Origin: Kwoniella bestiolae CBS 10118
Taxonomy: Eukaryota > Basidiomycota > Tremellomycetes > Tremellales > Cryptococcaceae
NCBI RefSeq assembly: GCF_000512585.2
Contig: NC_089244.1
Span: forward strand, 1,054,001-1,118,000
Length of the DNA: 64,000 nt
Direction: 5' to 3'
Shown: positions 46,910 through 57,205 of the stretch, one piece after another
Numbering within the stretch: the first letter of the stretch is position 1
Layout: the number at the start of each line of letters is the position of its first letter
Program-made: the position numbers and the translations under genes
Notes under the pieces: model-generated
What the model was told of the DNA's origin: nothing
Seen by the model: only the letters and a program-made list of their open reading frames with translations
Databases searched by the model: none

Positions 46910-48603
46910 TCAAAGTTTAGATTGTCCCACTGCAGTTGACTGAGCACCTTCCTCAACAGACGTACCAGTCCCAACTTGATCTAGAGCTCCAGCAACCACA
47001 GGAGCCCCGCCAACAGCTCGAGCATGTACCCATTCAGCAATGGTCTTAGCCAAATTCTCAGGTGTGGGTGAAAGCTCGTTGTGCACTTCATGGTACATCC
47101 CCTAATACACAGAAACATCATCAGCACCTGGTATACCCAACTCATCCCAGAATGAAACATTTTCCCCTGATAGCTGTGATGCACAAGATGGAAAACATGG
47201 ACCGACCATCTGATATGTGTTACGAAGAATGAACTACTCACCTCAATAATCTCAACCCTCTTATCCGTTGCCCTCACCTTCTCTCCAAACCGCTTAGCAG
47301 TCGTTGGATCACAAATACTATCTTCCCCACCATGATATACTAACAACGGTAGACTCTCAGGCCAAGCATTCCACGCTGCGGGGGTATCGAGCGATATCCC
47401 TCCGTTGAGCATGTCCGCTACACCACGGAGGGATCCGGTCTGTTCGCAGAAGGGATCGGATTTGCAGAGATTGTTGGTCTCGTCGTTATGGGAGAGATGC
47501 TACGGACGGTGGGCAATGTCAGCTACCGGATTCGAGTCAAGCCCTTCTTCGTAATTGACTCGGATCTATTGGTCTGGCCACATGTAAGACGGGAGGATTA
47601 CGCACATTATAATCCATCGGCGTCGGGATCAGCATATTACCCAACCCCAAACCAGCGACGAGACTTCCAGCTTTCACCTGTGTCATCCATTCAACGTCAG
47701 TTATCGCTTGAGACTTATTGTTCAGGAGCTGACCGACCTGGATGGACGAAGCTGGTTTGGTCTGTCTGATCAATGGTCCTCCCGAGATAACACCTCCGAG
47801 CGATTTGACTGTCTCTGGTGAAGGCGGGGCATGAGGCCGATTAGCGAAAGCGAGTACTTCTGCGCCGCCCTACAGTATAATTCGGCATTAGCAAACTGTA
47901 CATTTTCCTTTCCAATCATCCGTGATATATCCTTGTAACATCCGCTGTCCCGCTTGAGAGCACCTCCCAAGAGATAAGAGCTATGTTCGAGGTGGATGAT
48001 TTCTGATTGAGAGGATTGAACGTACCATACTAAATCCCCAAAGGAACAACCTCCTCCCCAACCCCCTAGCCACCTCCAACTCTCTCTTAACGAACCACTC
48101 AATATCAGGTAACGCCCTCCCCCAACCACCCGTACGTCTCTTCCCGTTCTTCTCTAGCTTGACCGTCTTACCCTCGTTCTTCCATCTGGTCACCTCGTCC
48201 GAAGAGGCCGTAAGGGGCGTGTGGGATGTTCGTCCGTGTCCTCTTTGGTCGAAGGCTGTGATGTGTAGTGAGTAGGGAGGGGAGGAGAGGATGGTAAAGA
48301 ATTTGTCGTAGCGCGCTATGTGTTCTGCGAAGCCTATGATTGGGAATACGAAAACATTCAGTACGATAGGACGCTAATTCTCGTGGAAGATAGCTTGGAG
48401 ATGAGAAGAGGAAGGGGACATACCGTGCACGAACAGTATACATGCTTTTGGTTCTTGATCTTTGGGTGCCCACTATGGTACGTTATCGGAGTCAATATCC
48501 AGTCAGGCTAAACTAGATTAGATCTACGAGTACTACTCACTCGCTTAGTGTAGAATGGGGTGTTCTCAGGTCCAAGCACCCATTCTTCGGTGGTTAAGCT
48601 CAT
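46910..48603 (-). CDS. YJU3: Monoglyceride lipase, alpha/beta hydrolase
   Basis: A serine hydrolase that splits monoacylglycerol, probably on lipid droplets or ER. The N-terminus reads MSLTTEEWVLGPENTPFYTK and WAPKDQEPKACILFVHG (oxyanion-side HG). Next come FAEHIARYDKFF and FDQRGHGRTSHTP. The nucleophile elbow is LFLWGFSMGGAEVLAFAN (GxSxG). LPLLVYHGGEDSICDPTTAKRF carries the catalytic Asp and GMYHEVHNE the catalytic His. The full triad is present. About seven introns. The C-terminus extends past the fold with a short low-complexity tail ending AVGQSKL. Confidence 0.9.
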
Positions 48604-49516
48604 CGTGACTAGGTATCAAAGCTGTCGATGCTATGATTATAGCAAGCAATTAGAGTCCGAGTTGAGCTCTAGCGGATAAATAGCTAGTGTAAGAAGATAC
48701 GGATGCCAACCTTTGAATGAATGCCCACACTGACCGAGTGACCGAAGGGCTTCTGTATGTTGACGTTAAAGCTGCGTCATCAAAGTGGCATTCCGTCTCG
48801 GTCTCACACCCCAGCGGATCTACTCTGAATTTACCATCCACCATTGATTGACCTGTCAGTTATCTTCATGCTTGTATAGACCACCAAAAAGTTGGTGTTC
48901 ACCCGGCTCTCCCTGCGCTAACCTACGTCCGTCCAATCCTCTGGTAGTATCAATGCCAAGATTAGTCGAATTGATCCGTCACCGGCCTATTCGCCAGACG
49001 AATCCCTTTTGAGGATCATCTGTAAAACTAACTTGATTACCGAGTAAGAGCCATAAATACGCAAAGTCATGAGACTTTGGTGGCACTCGAACACTGATGC
49101 TAGAGGAGACATATATAACGTAATGATGGAGCGCTAAGGAGAGGAGTTCCGTGAGGATAAATAAACACCTTCCCGAAAGCCATTACAGCGTAATTGTATC
49201 TCTTGAGCATGGAATATATACATGCAATGGAAAGATGGGCTCCACATCATCCATTCGTCCATGGATGCACGGTTGTTGTCAACTTGTATTGTTATCGTCG
49301 TGTTGGTTATTTATTGCTTTGTCCATAATCAAAGTTGTATGACCTATACATACCTTTACTTTCACATCCATTCGCTCTGCGTATCTCTGATACCACACGG
49401 GATTGCATATTGATCTCCCATCGTCAACATCACCATATTACTGAAACAACTTCAGTACAACCTCGACGCCGGACACATCAAACACCTCCTAAACTCAAGA
49501 AGGATATATACCCACC
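48604..49516. other. Intergenic region between divergent lipase and BOS1 genes
   Basis: This 913-bp region lies between divergent starts. It is long for this window, where most promoters are 300-550 bp. Short frames occur on both strands without support. Nothing specific recognised. Confidence 0.45.
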
Positions 49517-50846
49517 ATGCAATCCCTCAACGCCCTGGGAAACAGGCAGATAGCAAGTCTGAATGCGGACCTGAGCAGGATGGAGAGTGGAGAGGGAGGA
49601 CCAGGTGTACAAGGTGAGTGGAGTACCTCGCAGCCAGCGGTCAAGGGGTAGTAGCACGTGCAGTTTCGGAAGGAGCTTGGTGGTCTTGTCATAAAATATC
49701 AAGATACTCGAGTAGAAAGAAGGGAGAAATAGGATTCTATACAATCGCTGACGAGTGATACGCTCAAGTGCACATGCTGAAACACTTGTCTATATAGGTC
49801 AGATAACAACGACCTTGGGAGCACTGTCCCGTCTGATAGACGATTATGACTCAATGGCAAGGAAGGAGATGGTCACAGCAGCAAGGGAAAAGGCCAACAC
49901 GTATGTTTCAGCTTTCCTCTTGTTGATCTCTTCAAAACATAAATAGCTGACTGTCTGAACGTCTTGTATCCTGTACAGACGAGTAGCGAAGCTGAAAAAC
50001 GAACACAAAGAGTTGAAAGCGAGATTCGAAAGAGCGAAGAACGAGGGACAGCAGCGGGTACGTTCCATCTCATCCCAACCAATCTTCTTCCACTGCCATC
50101 ACCACAGGCATATCATTCCTAGTATCACGCCAAGGTGATCTGACGTGTCATCTAACAGGCCCGAAACGACCTTCTCGGCACCTCCTCAACCTCCGCCACC
50201 TCCTCCACCTCCCCCTCGGGCGTATCCCAAAGGCGATCATCGGCTTTCCCATCCACAAACTCCCCCATTCACGAATCTCCCTTTGGTTCCTCTTCCTCAT
50301 CGCACCAACCGAATCTCTGGCAGCCCAATCATCCTCCCACAGCTCGGGACGAATTCGCTTTGAGAGAACATAGTTTCCTACAAGAGTCGGAGAATCATAT
50401 AGATCAGTATATAGCACAGGGACGGGCTGTGCTGGAGAATCTCGTGGAACAGCGGGGAATGTTGAAAGGGACGAGGAGGAAGTTGTTGGATGCTGCTAAT
50501 ACGCTGGGGTTGAGTCGGGAAACTATTGGTTGGGTTGAGAGGAGGACGTGAGTTGTTTTATTATTTGTTGAGGTCTGTGAGAAGGGTGCGAAGTAGGGGG
50601 TGGAGAAGGATCGTTCTGGTGGATGGGAAGAGTGTATCCTCTGATGACCTGTGATGTTTGAGAGGGAGAAGGGAGTCTCTATGTTCCAGCGTGAAGGGAA
50701 AAAGGATTCGTCATGAGGTTATGGTCTGTCAGAGGGACTCGCTGATCGTTCGATCTCATCATAGGAAACAAGATGCATGGATCTTCGGGGCAGGAGCGAC
50801 ATTCACGTTGTTCAGCTTTTGGGTCATCTGGCATTACCTGGGATGA
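49517..50846 (+). CDS. BOS1: Golgi Qb-SNARE Bos1 (membrin family)
   Basis: A tail-anchored SNARE for ER-to-Golgi vesicle fusion. Exon 1 gives MQSLNALGNRQIASLNADLS. After a 184-nt intron the helical Habc part follows (TTTLGALSRLIDDYDSMARK; KLKNEHKELKARFERAK), then a Ser-rich linker. The SNARE helix begins LREHSFLQESENHIDQYIAQ and contains GRAVLENLVEQRGMLKGTRR and LLDAANTLGLSRETIGWVER. The final exon encodes the TM anchor (DAWIFGAGATFTLFSFWVIW) ending HYLG. The ordered Q-L-K-G-T-x-R-x-L-L-D-x-A-N-T-L-G-L block is typical of Bos1/membrin. Confidence 0.93.
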
Positions 50847-51159
50847 TCATCCACCCTTGACACTCGGTGCTGATCCGGATATAGATTCAGCGATAGTGTG
50901 GAATATAGAGTGTTTGGCTTTGTCTGTTTAGTAGGCCAGTACGTATTATGATTACCATTAATGCTCATCATGTCAATACCCTAGAAATAGATTGGAGACA
51001 TGATATGCGTACCATGTATACACATTGCATGTCCATATTAACAAGTATCAAAATAACCCATTACTATCTATCGCACTGTTATCTGATCACCATATTCATC
51101 TACCATATCTTCCCACCATCATCTGGAAGTATGAATTTGAGTTTCTCTAAAAAGATCTA
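50847..51159. other. Convergent 3' flanks
   Basis: This 313-bp AT-rich gap lies between BOS1 and the first gene of the small Myb/SANT-like array. Presumptive 3' UTRs only. Confidence 0.4.
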
Positions 51160-51632
51160 CTAACCTCTCTTAAGTTTATTCATCTATCAACCCGACCTCA
51201 CGTCAGCTCATCCCCCGTCTACTGAAACAACATTAAGCATATTAAAACGGAAGAAACTCACCAAAGCGATCAGATGAGCTCTCACAGCCGGACTCTCCCT
51301 TTGCAACCTCCCATCCACCTTCACTTTGGCATAAAGACTTTCTTTCAGAACTTCCTCGATGAGTTCGACGAAGATGGTGTCTTCTTGCTCGGTCCAAGGT
51401 TGTTTGATTTGTTTCTGTCCAGTCGTAATAACATCGTTAGCTGAATGGGGTCATGACACATGTGGACAAGACAGAATAAAGAGAACGGAGGATGACTTAC
51501 TGGCTTGTTGGGACTTCCCTTCTCCTTCTTGGGAGAGGGTTTCGCTTTCTTCGGAGTGGAAGGTGTTGTTAAGTTGATGAGGTCCGAGTCGAGTGAGGGT
51601 GTCGATGATGATTCTCTCTTGACAGCTGGCAT
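51160..51632 (-). CDS. Small Myb/SANT-like protein, array copy A (type 1, diverged)
   Basis: A three-exon gene encoding 102 aa. Exon 1 (51501-51632) codes the Ser/Lys-rich N-terminus (MPAVKRESSSTPSLDSDL; PKKAKPSPKKEKGSPNKP). Exon 2 codes the core: KQPWTEQEDTIFVELIEEVL, then KESLYAKVKVDGRLQRESPA and VRAHLIAL. The short last exon gives MNKLKRG. The first Trp of the three-Trp pattern is kept, but the second and third are Tyr and Leu. Intron positions match the other type 1 copies. It is divergent from copy B. Probable nuclear DNA- or chromatin-binding protein by inference. The final acceptor (GATAG before ATGAATAAA) was picked because it matches the family C-terminus. Confidence 0.7.
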
Positions 51633-52187
51633 GTTTGTGGTTGCTTGGTTGATCCGGCTTAAACGTTTTCGAGTGAAGTGAGGGTTTGGTCGTGGATAGT
51701 CAAGTGGGTGGGCTGAAAGAACAGTAAGGAAAATAATTGATAGATATCGAGATATTTGTATGTCTGCGTTTCTCACCCACGAACCCCTGTGTGGTTCTGG
51801 GTCTTTTCATATCCCTCACGATTTTATTTGACTACCATCATGACGCAAAGTGACGACGAGCCCATCACGATGATTTCGATACTTACCTCTTCCGGCTTGT
51901 TGATCTCGACCATCCTTTGGATTAGAGATATCGTTTGATTTATGGTGGATAACTATATGCACATCTGATATGTCCCTCTCGCCAGATGTCGAACATTTCT
52001 CTCCTCATCCTTGTTAACTTCTACTTTGTCTTCGACCACTTGTACGCCCAATCAATCAACTATCACCGAACATAACAATCCTCAAGAAACATCTTGCTCC
52101 GGAAGTGAGTATGTAACAGCACGGAAGAAGTGTGACAACGTTTCAGTCTGGGCTTATATCATTCCCTTCCATCTAGTACACACCACA
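51633..52187. promoter_or_regulatory. Shared 5' region of array copies A and B
   Basis: This 555-bp region lies between divergent starts at 51632 and 52188. It probably holds both promoters. No specific site recognised. Confidence 0.4.
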
Positions 52188-52575
52188 ATGCCAACTCCCA
52201 AAATCGAGAAAGAACCATGGACCGACGATCACACCGTAAGTACCTCAGTACATACCCATCCCATTCCATTCTTACAAAATCTTAGCTGACAGACAAACGA
52301 ATTTATCATTTCAGATCACTCTCTTACAAACCACTATCAACCTCGTCTTAACCCACCGACCCGATATCTACGCCACCCAAGGTTTACAGGGTGTTTCGGA
52401 CAACGGAGGGAATAGGATCAATCAAAAATTGCAGCAGATGCTCAAGAAGTTCTGTGCGATGTATCCTGGCGCAGAGGGATTGGTAGAGGAACAGATCAAG
52501 CTTCTTAAGGAGTCTAAGGCTGGTGGAGGAATTCATGGGACACCTAAGAAGAGGAAGGTGAAAGATGAGAAATAA
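52188..52575 (+). CDS. Small Myb/SANT-like protein, array copy B (type 2)
   Basis: A two-exon gene encoding 102 aa. Exon 1 (52188-52235) codes MPTPKIEKEPWTDDHT; exon 2 (52315-52575) codes the rest. The conserved block is HRPDIYATQGLQGVSDNGGN, then RINQKLQQMLKKFCAMYPG. The tail TPKKRKVKDEK contains a classic basic monopartite NLS. Copy E is the nearest relative: same intron position after DDHT, same GVSDxGGxRIN block, same tail. The PW[TN]DDHT start aligns with the first Trp of type 1 copies, suggesting common origin. The fold as a helix bundle is inference. Confidence 0.78.
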
Positions 52576-52713
52576 TCAGGTATGCGTCAAGGTAGATTGG
52601 ATGGTAGGAGACCAGTCGATCGAGTAATGGTATGCGAGTGCATGTATATGATACATCATTCCAACCTCTCATCGTCCCCTATCCAACCTTAGTCTAAGCA
52701 GACTGACCAACCC

Positions 52714-53185
52714 CTACATCTTCTTATACTACCTCACCAAAGTCAGAGAAACCTCTCGTAAGCTCACCTCTTCTCCCCTGGTAGAACACCGCCACACCGA
52801 AAACAACAACTCACCAAAGCATTCCAAAGAGCTACCACCCCATCCGCACCTCGCTTTACCAGTTCTGAATTACCTTTAACTTCATTCCACAGATTCCTCT
52901 TGACGATAGCGTGGATTGCTTCTTTGAGTGCGAGTTCTTCGGATTCGGTCCATGGCCTGCGTTCCTATCATCAACAAAGCCAATGTCAGCTATTGGGTAG
53001 ACATACGAGTGTGGACATTTGAATAGCGGCAGTTGGAATTGTAGGAGAGCAATGTCCAGATAACTCACTTTGTTGGGTGAAGTAGTTGGAGCTGTTTTCT
53101 TGGATTTCTTGGTTGGAGTTTCGATGAGTGGTTTGAGGTCGTCCTCCCCGTCGGAGTTGGAGGGGTTTTCACGCTTGATAGGCAT
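52714..53185 (-). CDS. Small Myb/SANT-like protein, array copy C (type 1)
   Basis: A three-exon gene encoding 93 aa. Exon 1 (53069-53185) codes MPIKRENPSNSDGEDDLKPL then IETPTKKSKK. Exon 2 codes RRPWTESEELALKEAIHAIV, KRNLWNEVKGNSELVKRGAD and GVVALWNAL. The last exon codes YKKM. All three Trp of the pattern are present, spaced about 21 residues apart. The final 15-nt exon (TATAAGAAGATGTAG) is identical to that of copy D. It converges with copy B, leaving 138 bp between stop codons, and is divergent from copy D. Confidence 0.8.
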
Positions 53186-53646
53186 TGTGGGGACTCAAGT
53201 CGAAAGCTCGATGTTTGATTGGTGGACAATACGTGGTGAAAGATATTAAAAAGATTAATTGCATTTTTCAATACTGGTATTGGTCAATACTCGTTGTAAT
53301 CACCTTGAATTCGAAGTTGTTTATCGATATTGACTTCTCTGCTCATTTACTTGTGTTGGTCGATTGATGGTATCTCGACCAACTCGTCGTTCCCTCATTT
53401 TGGTATTACCAAAAGGACCTGTCTCACCGCACCATCACCAATCAACAAACAACTATTAACCTGGATCTCGAATTTCGTTATCATGATCATTGTGGATGCT
53501 CGATGAACATTGAGTAAGTTAACATTTCAAATAATGATCCTTCTTCTCTTCTCTTCTTCCTCTCACTCGATCAAATCGCAGTGCTGAGCTCTATCTTTTT
53601 CACGATCTTACCTGCGATTCGGATATATCAACATCCAATTACAAAG
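53186..53646. promoter_or_regulatory. Shared 5' region of array copies C and D
   Basis: This 461-bp region lies between divergent starts. Presumptive bidirectional promoter; nothing specific recognised. Confidence 0.4.
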
Positions 53647-54155
53647 ATGCCCCCTAAGCGAGAACAACTCTCCTCATCGCCCGAGCGAGATCTCAAACCA
53701 TTCATCGAGAAGAAAAAGAAAGTAGCAGGATCACCAAGTAAAGTGAGTTAATCTTTTGCTAACTTACAATTCTTCTCACTCCTCGACCACCACCAGCCCG
53801 CTCGTCATGTCCCATCCTACCCATCGGTTATGATCGTCATCACGAAAACATATCCTCATCATCACGACCTAATGACTCGGCCCCACTTACAGACCAAAAC
53901 CTCCTGGACCACCACCGAAGAAATCAAATTCCGAGATGGCATCAACGCTATCGTCAAGAAACATCTCTGGAACGAGTTGAAGAATGATCCTGAACTGGTC
54001 AAGAGGGGTTCGAATGGGGTGGCTCAACATTGGATTGCTATGGTGAGTCAGCTCTCTTTTCACACCTGTTTCAAAGGAGTACAAGGGCTGAGCTCGAGCT
54101 GACGATATGTTTTTGTCGAATTTGTACCTTGGTGGTGTAGTATAAGAAGATGTAG
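53647..54155 (+). CDS. Small Myb/SANT-like protein, array copy D (type 1)
   Basis: A three-exon gene encoding 86 aa. Exon 1 (53647-53742) codes MPPKREQLSSSPERDLKPFI then EKKKKVAGSPSK. Exon 2 starts at 53893 and codes SWTTTEEIKFRDGINAIVKK, HLWNELKNDPELVKRGSNGV and AQHWIAM. The last exon (54141-54155) codes YKKM and stop. The three Trp are spaced exactly 21 residues apart, the helix-turn-helix core pattern of Myb/SANT repeats with a longer spacing. It is the cleanest type 1 copy. It converges with copy E, 158 bp between stops. Confidence 0.82.
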
Positions 54156-54313
54156 CTTGGTCGACGAGGAGGAGGGATATCTTGGTAGATACGAAGTTGC
54201 ATCAGTTGGATAGGTAAAGAAAAAGATTTATGCATTTGCAGATATCATAAATATAATACAAATATCTCGAAGTAAAAGGTCATTCAGATAGTAGTAAATA
54301 TGATATCGCCATC

Positions 54314-54801
54314 TTACTCATCATCACTCTCATCCTTGACCTTCCTTTTTTTAGGAGTATCATTAACACTTCCCCCTCCCCCTCCATTCTCCTTTGGCGA
54401 GGAACCACCCTCGTTACCCCCCTTACCCTTTGATCTAACATTACTGAGCAACTTCATCTCCTCTTCAACCACACCCGCTTTCACATTGGGATAGATCTCG
54501 CAAACCTTCTTCAAGATCTGTTGGACTTTCTTGTTGATCCTATCTCCACCGTGGTCGGAGACACCTTCTAATCCAGGGAGTTGATAGAGTTCTGATCGGT
54601 GGTGAAGGCAATGACGGATGATGCCTCTGATCAGGATTGCCTATGGTCGAATATCAGCGAACGATTAAGAATAAGCTGCATACATGAACCGAGTCTGGGG
54701 AAACCAACCCTTCGAGAGAGGACACGAGGGACGACGAGAGGTAGGACAGAACTCACGGTGTGATCATCGTTCCATGTTTCTTTCTCAACTTTGGGAGGCA
54801 T
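54314..54801 (-). CDS. Small Myb/SANT-like protein, array copy E (type 2)
   Basis: A two-exon gene encoding 123 aa. Exon 1 (54757-54801) codes MPPKVEKETWNDDHT; exon 2 (54314-54640) codes LIRGIIRHCLHHRSELYQLP, GLEGVSDHGGDRINKKVQQI and LKKVCEIYPNVKAG. An Asn/Gly-rich linker follows (about residues 88-108), then a tail TPKKRKVKDESDDE that is nearly identical to the end of copy B. Same intron position as copy B. It starts divergently from copy F. Confidence 0.78.
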
Positions 54802-55295
54802 TTTGTCTTCGTTGTTATGTTAAGTTGTCAGCGGAGGGAAAATTGATATCGTCAGCTTCGCTTCTTAATGTTGAAAACCGTGGGGCACCTACGAGGTATA
54901 TTGGTCTGGGTGTCGAATAGCCAGCTGCTCAGAGGGAAGGATATGTAAACTGGATGAAACGTTTACAACGTTGTGTTGGCAACAATGGCAAGATTGGGAA
55001 GATTGAGATAAAAAGAACAAGAGCAAAGTATGCGTTAAATGAATATGTTGTGAATACCTTGTTTGGAAAGGTTGAATGACACTGTATCTACTTTTGATGA
55101 GACGGGTCCTTTCGCTTCCACCTCTTATTCGATTGATCCGTCGGCGAAACCTCAACATCAAAGTGGGGAAAATCAAAGTATTCAGTGTTTACATTTATTT
55201 CCATGTCCTAATCATCCTCTTGTGTTATTTTCTATTCTATATCCTCCAATCCATCTATACAATCATACTGTCACCTAGCTCAATCGCCATCCAAG
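54802..55295. promoter_or_regulatory. Shared 5' region of array copies E and F
   Basis: This 494-bp region lies between divergent starts. Presumptive bidirectional promoter; nothing specific recognised. Confidence 0.4.
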
Positions 55296-55821
55296 ATGCC
55301 AGTCAAACGTGACAACTCTTCGACCTCGGACTCGGAGAACGAACTCAAACCACTCATCAAAACACCCACCAAGAAGCGGAAGAAATCACCTTCAACTTCA
55401 CCTCGAAAAGTAAGTATCCCTTTCTCTCCTCTGTCCTCTGTCCTCTCTCTGCCTTTGTCCTCGAAGGCTATCCTCCAATCATATACTTATAATTGAGTAT
55501 TGACACCTCGCAAATGATATAGGAGCGTAAAGCATGGACCGAAATAGCAGCAACCCAATTCAAAGAAGCTATCAATAACATCGTCAAGAAGAATATCTGG
55601 GCAGAGGTCAAGAACCATTTTCCAGGATTGGCGGGGAATAGGAGTGCGGATGTTTGTATAAACCATTGGGGGGCTATCTTTGATCCTCTACAATGCGTGT
55701 TTATATTTTTCAGATGATATCGTTCGGAGTTCATGACAGTGGAATTGAGCTGACGAGATATCTGGAAATTCGAATTAAGTATAAGAAGATGCAAAAGTCG
55801 CAAGATGGTAAGGGATCATAA
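55296..55821 (+). CDS. Small Myb/SANT-like protein, array copy F (type 1, altered splicing)
   Basis: Exon 1 (55296-55409) codes MPVKRDNSSTSDSENELKPL then IKTPTKKRKKSPSTSP. Exon 2 from 55523 codes KAWTEIAATQFKEAINNIVK, KNIWAEVKNHFPGLAGNRSA and DVCINHWGAI. The splice donor used by copies A, C and D directly after this point is absent (TTTGATCC). The nearest usable donor is downstream at 55697, after FDPLQC, joining to 55780 (YKKMQKSQDGKGS). The resulting 109-aa product keeps three Trp and gains a six-residue insert. Alternative: read-through or non-functional splicing. Confidence 0.65.
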
Positions 55822-56289
55822 TGGTATGAACATAGCTCATTCCGTACTATCTCCGTACATACTGTAGACTAGTTTGATGCATCGATCATCACATCAAGTA
55901 TTTGATTTGAAAAGGACCATCCCATCCCATCCCACAAAAGTCTGGAACAGTCTGATCCATCCAATCATGTCGAGTATAATATTGCCATATTCGTGTGGAA
56001 TGTTGAATATCGATGTGAGACCATCCTTCGATTTGATGTTAATCATATTAATCTGTCGTCAAGGTGACCATTCCTCACTCATGGGAAAAGCATGTATGAC
56101 TGAATAAACTAGCCATTCATGTAAATGCTATATAATATATATATATATGTATGTCTTTTCAAAGTTATCCCTTGTCTTGATATATATTCTCTAAGATCAC
56201 ATTCATTTACCATTCATACCAATTCCGCTCAAACTACTTTAGAAACCCATCATACACTCTCTTTCGCCAGATAACATACGTCAATCAAC
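55822..56289. other. Intergenic region between array copies F and G
   Basis: This 468-bp AT-rich region lies between tandem plus-strand copies. A short run of TA dinucleotides occurs near 56130-56150. Nothing else recognised. Confidence 0.4.
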
Positions 56290-56705
56290 ATGCCAGCCAA
56301 ACGAGAATACTCCTCCGACTCGGACGACAAGCCCAACACCGCATCTGGATCACCCAAAAAGTCTCATCGTAAGTTGTCACCTCCCTCGTGTTCAGTTACT
56401 ACACAGACCTAGCACCTCGGATTCTCCATCATCCTGCCTTCCTCTCGTTCACCTCTGCAAGCAACGTACCACAGCTGACAGTGACTGCACACGCGCACTC
56501 AGGAAAGGAAAAACAACCCTGGTCAGAGGAAGAAGAAACCAAATTTCTCCTCATCATTGACGATATCGTCAAGACGCACCTCTGGCACGCTGTCAAGGAA
56601 CATCCTGAGATTGCAATTAGGAAGGGTGGGGCGGTTAGATCTCATTGGGATGCTATGCTTAGTCCTAGCTGTTCATTTGACGATTCAAACCATCATGACG
56701 AATAA
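56290..56705 (+). CDS. Small Myb/SANT-like protein, array copy G (type 1, last donor lost)
   Basis: Exon 1 (56290-56368) codes MPAKREYSSDSDDKPNTASG then SPKKSH. Exon 2 from 56503 codes KQPWSEEEETKFLLIIDDIV, KTHLWHAVKEHPEIAIRKGG and AVRSHWDAM. As in copy F, the conserved donor after this point is missing (CTTAGTCC), so the frame runs on as LSPSCSFDDSNHHDE to a stop at 56703. The family-type last exon, FKKMKKM, is still readable downstream at 56741-56764 behind an intact GGTAG acceptor. The 93-aa unspliced form is annotated here; a weak internal donor (GTCCTA) could give another end. The three Trp are intact. Confidence 0.62.
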
Positions 56706-56764
56706 GCTGATGTGATATATCGTGGGTGTCGGATCGGTAGTTCAAAAAGATGAAAAAGATGTAG

Positions 56765-57205
56765 GAGATTGAGCTGGTTCATGGATTATCATCTGGGTGA
56801 TGGGTGGGAGCCTACGTACAGGTAGAAAAGTCGAATATATATCGAGCATGTATATATATATATATATATATACTTGATTCATCCACCGGCTGTGCATCTG
56901 TCATGGTGGATGAGGCGGATCCAACATCCCATACAGCAATCCAAGGAGTTGATGGTTTACTTGACTTGATTGCTTTACGCACCTTCCTTTGTCTGGTCCC
57001 TGTACATCCTCTCTGGTATAACCACCGCCTTGTACATGAATGATCCCACATCTTTCTAACTTCACTCCCTGCACCCATCTTCCAACAACGTCGAACGTCT
57101 CTCTATCATTCGCTTCTCCGCCACAAGCAGCTCGCACGCCAAGTACGACGATCTGAGACGCACCTCCACCTCGACTGTCCAAGCGTAAACATCCCATTCC
57201 TGAAT
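56765..57205. other. Intergenic region
   Basis: This 441-bp region lies between array copy G and the next plus-strand gene. It contains a (TA)n run listed separately. Two long minus-strand frames here have no support. Confidence 0.4.
56851..56872. repeat. (TA)11 microsatellite
   Basis: Eleven uninterrupted TA dinucleotides downstream of array copy G. Likely length-variable between strains. Confidence 0.95.

Noticed and set aside
48604..49516. A possible gene in the long gap before BOS1
   Set aside because: Only short frames with no splice-consistent joins or domain; treated as promoter sequence.
51160..56764. The small-protein array as a mating-type homeodomain locus
   Set aside because: None of the copies has the homeodomain third-helix WFxNxR motif, and no pheromone or receptor gene is seen nearby.
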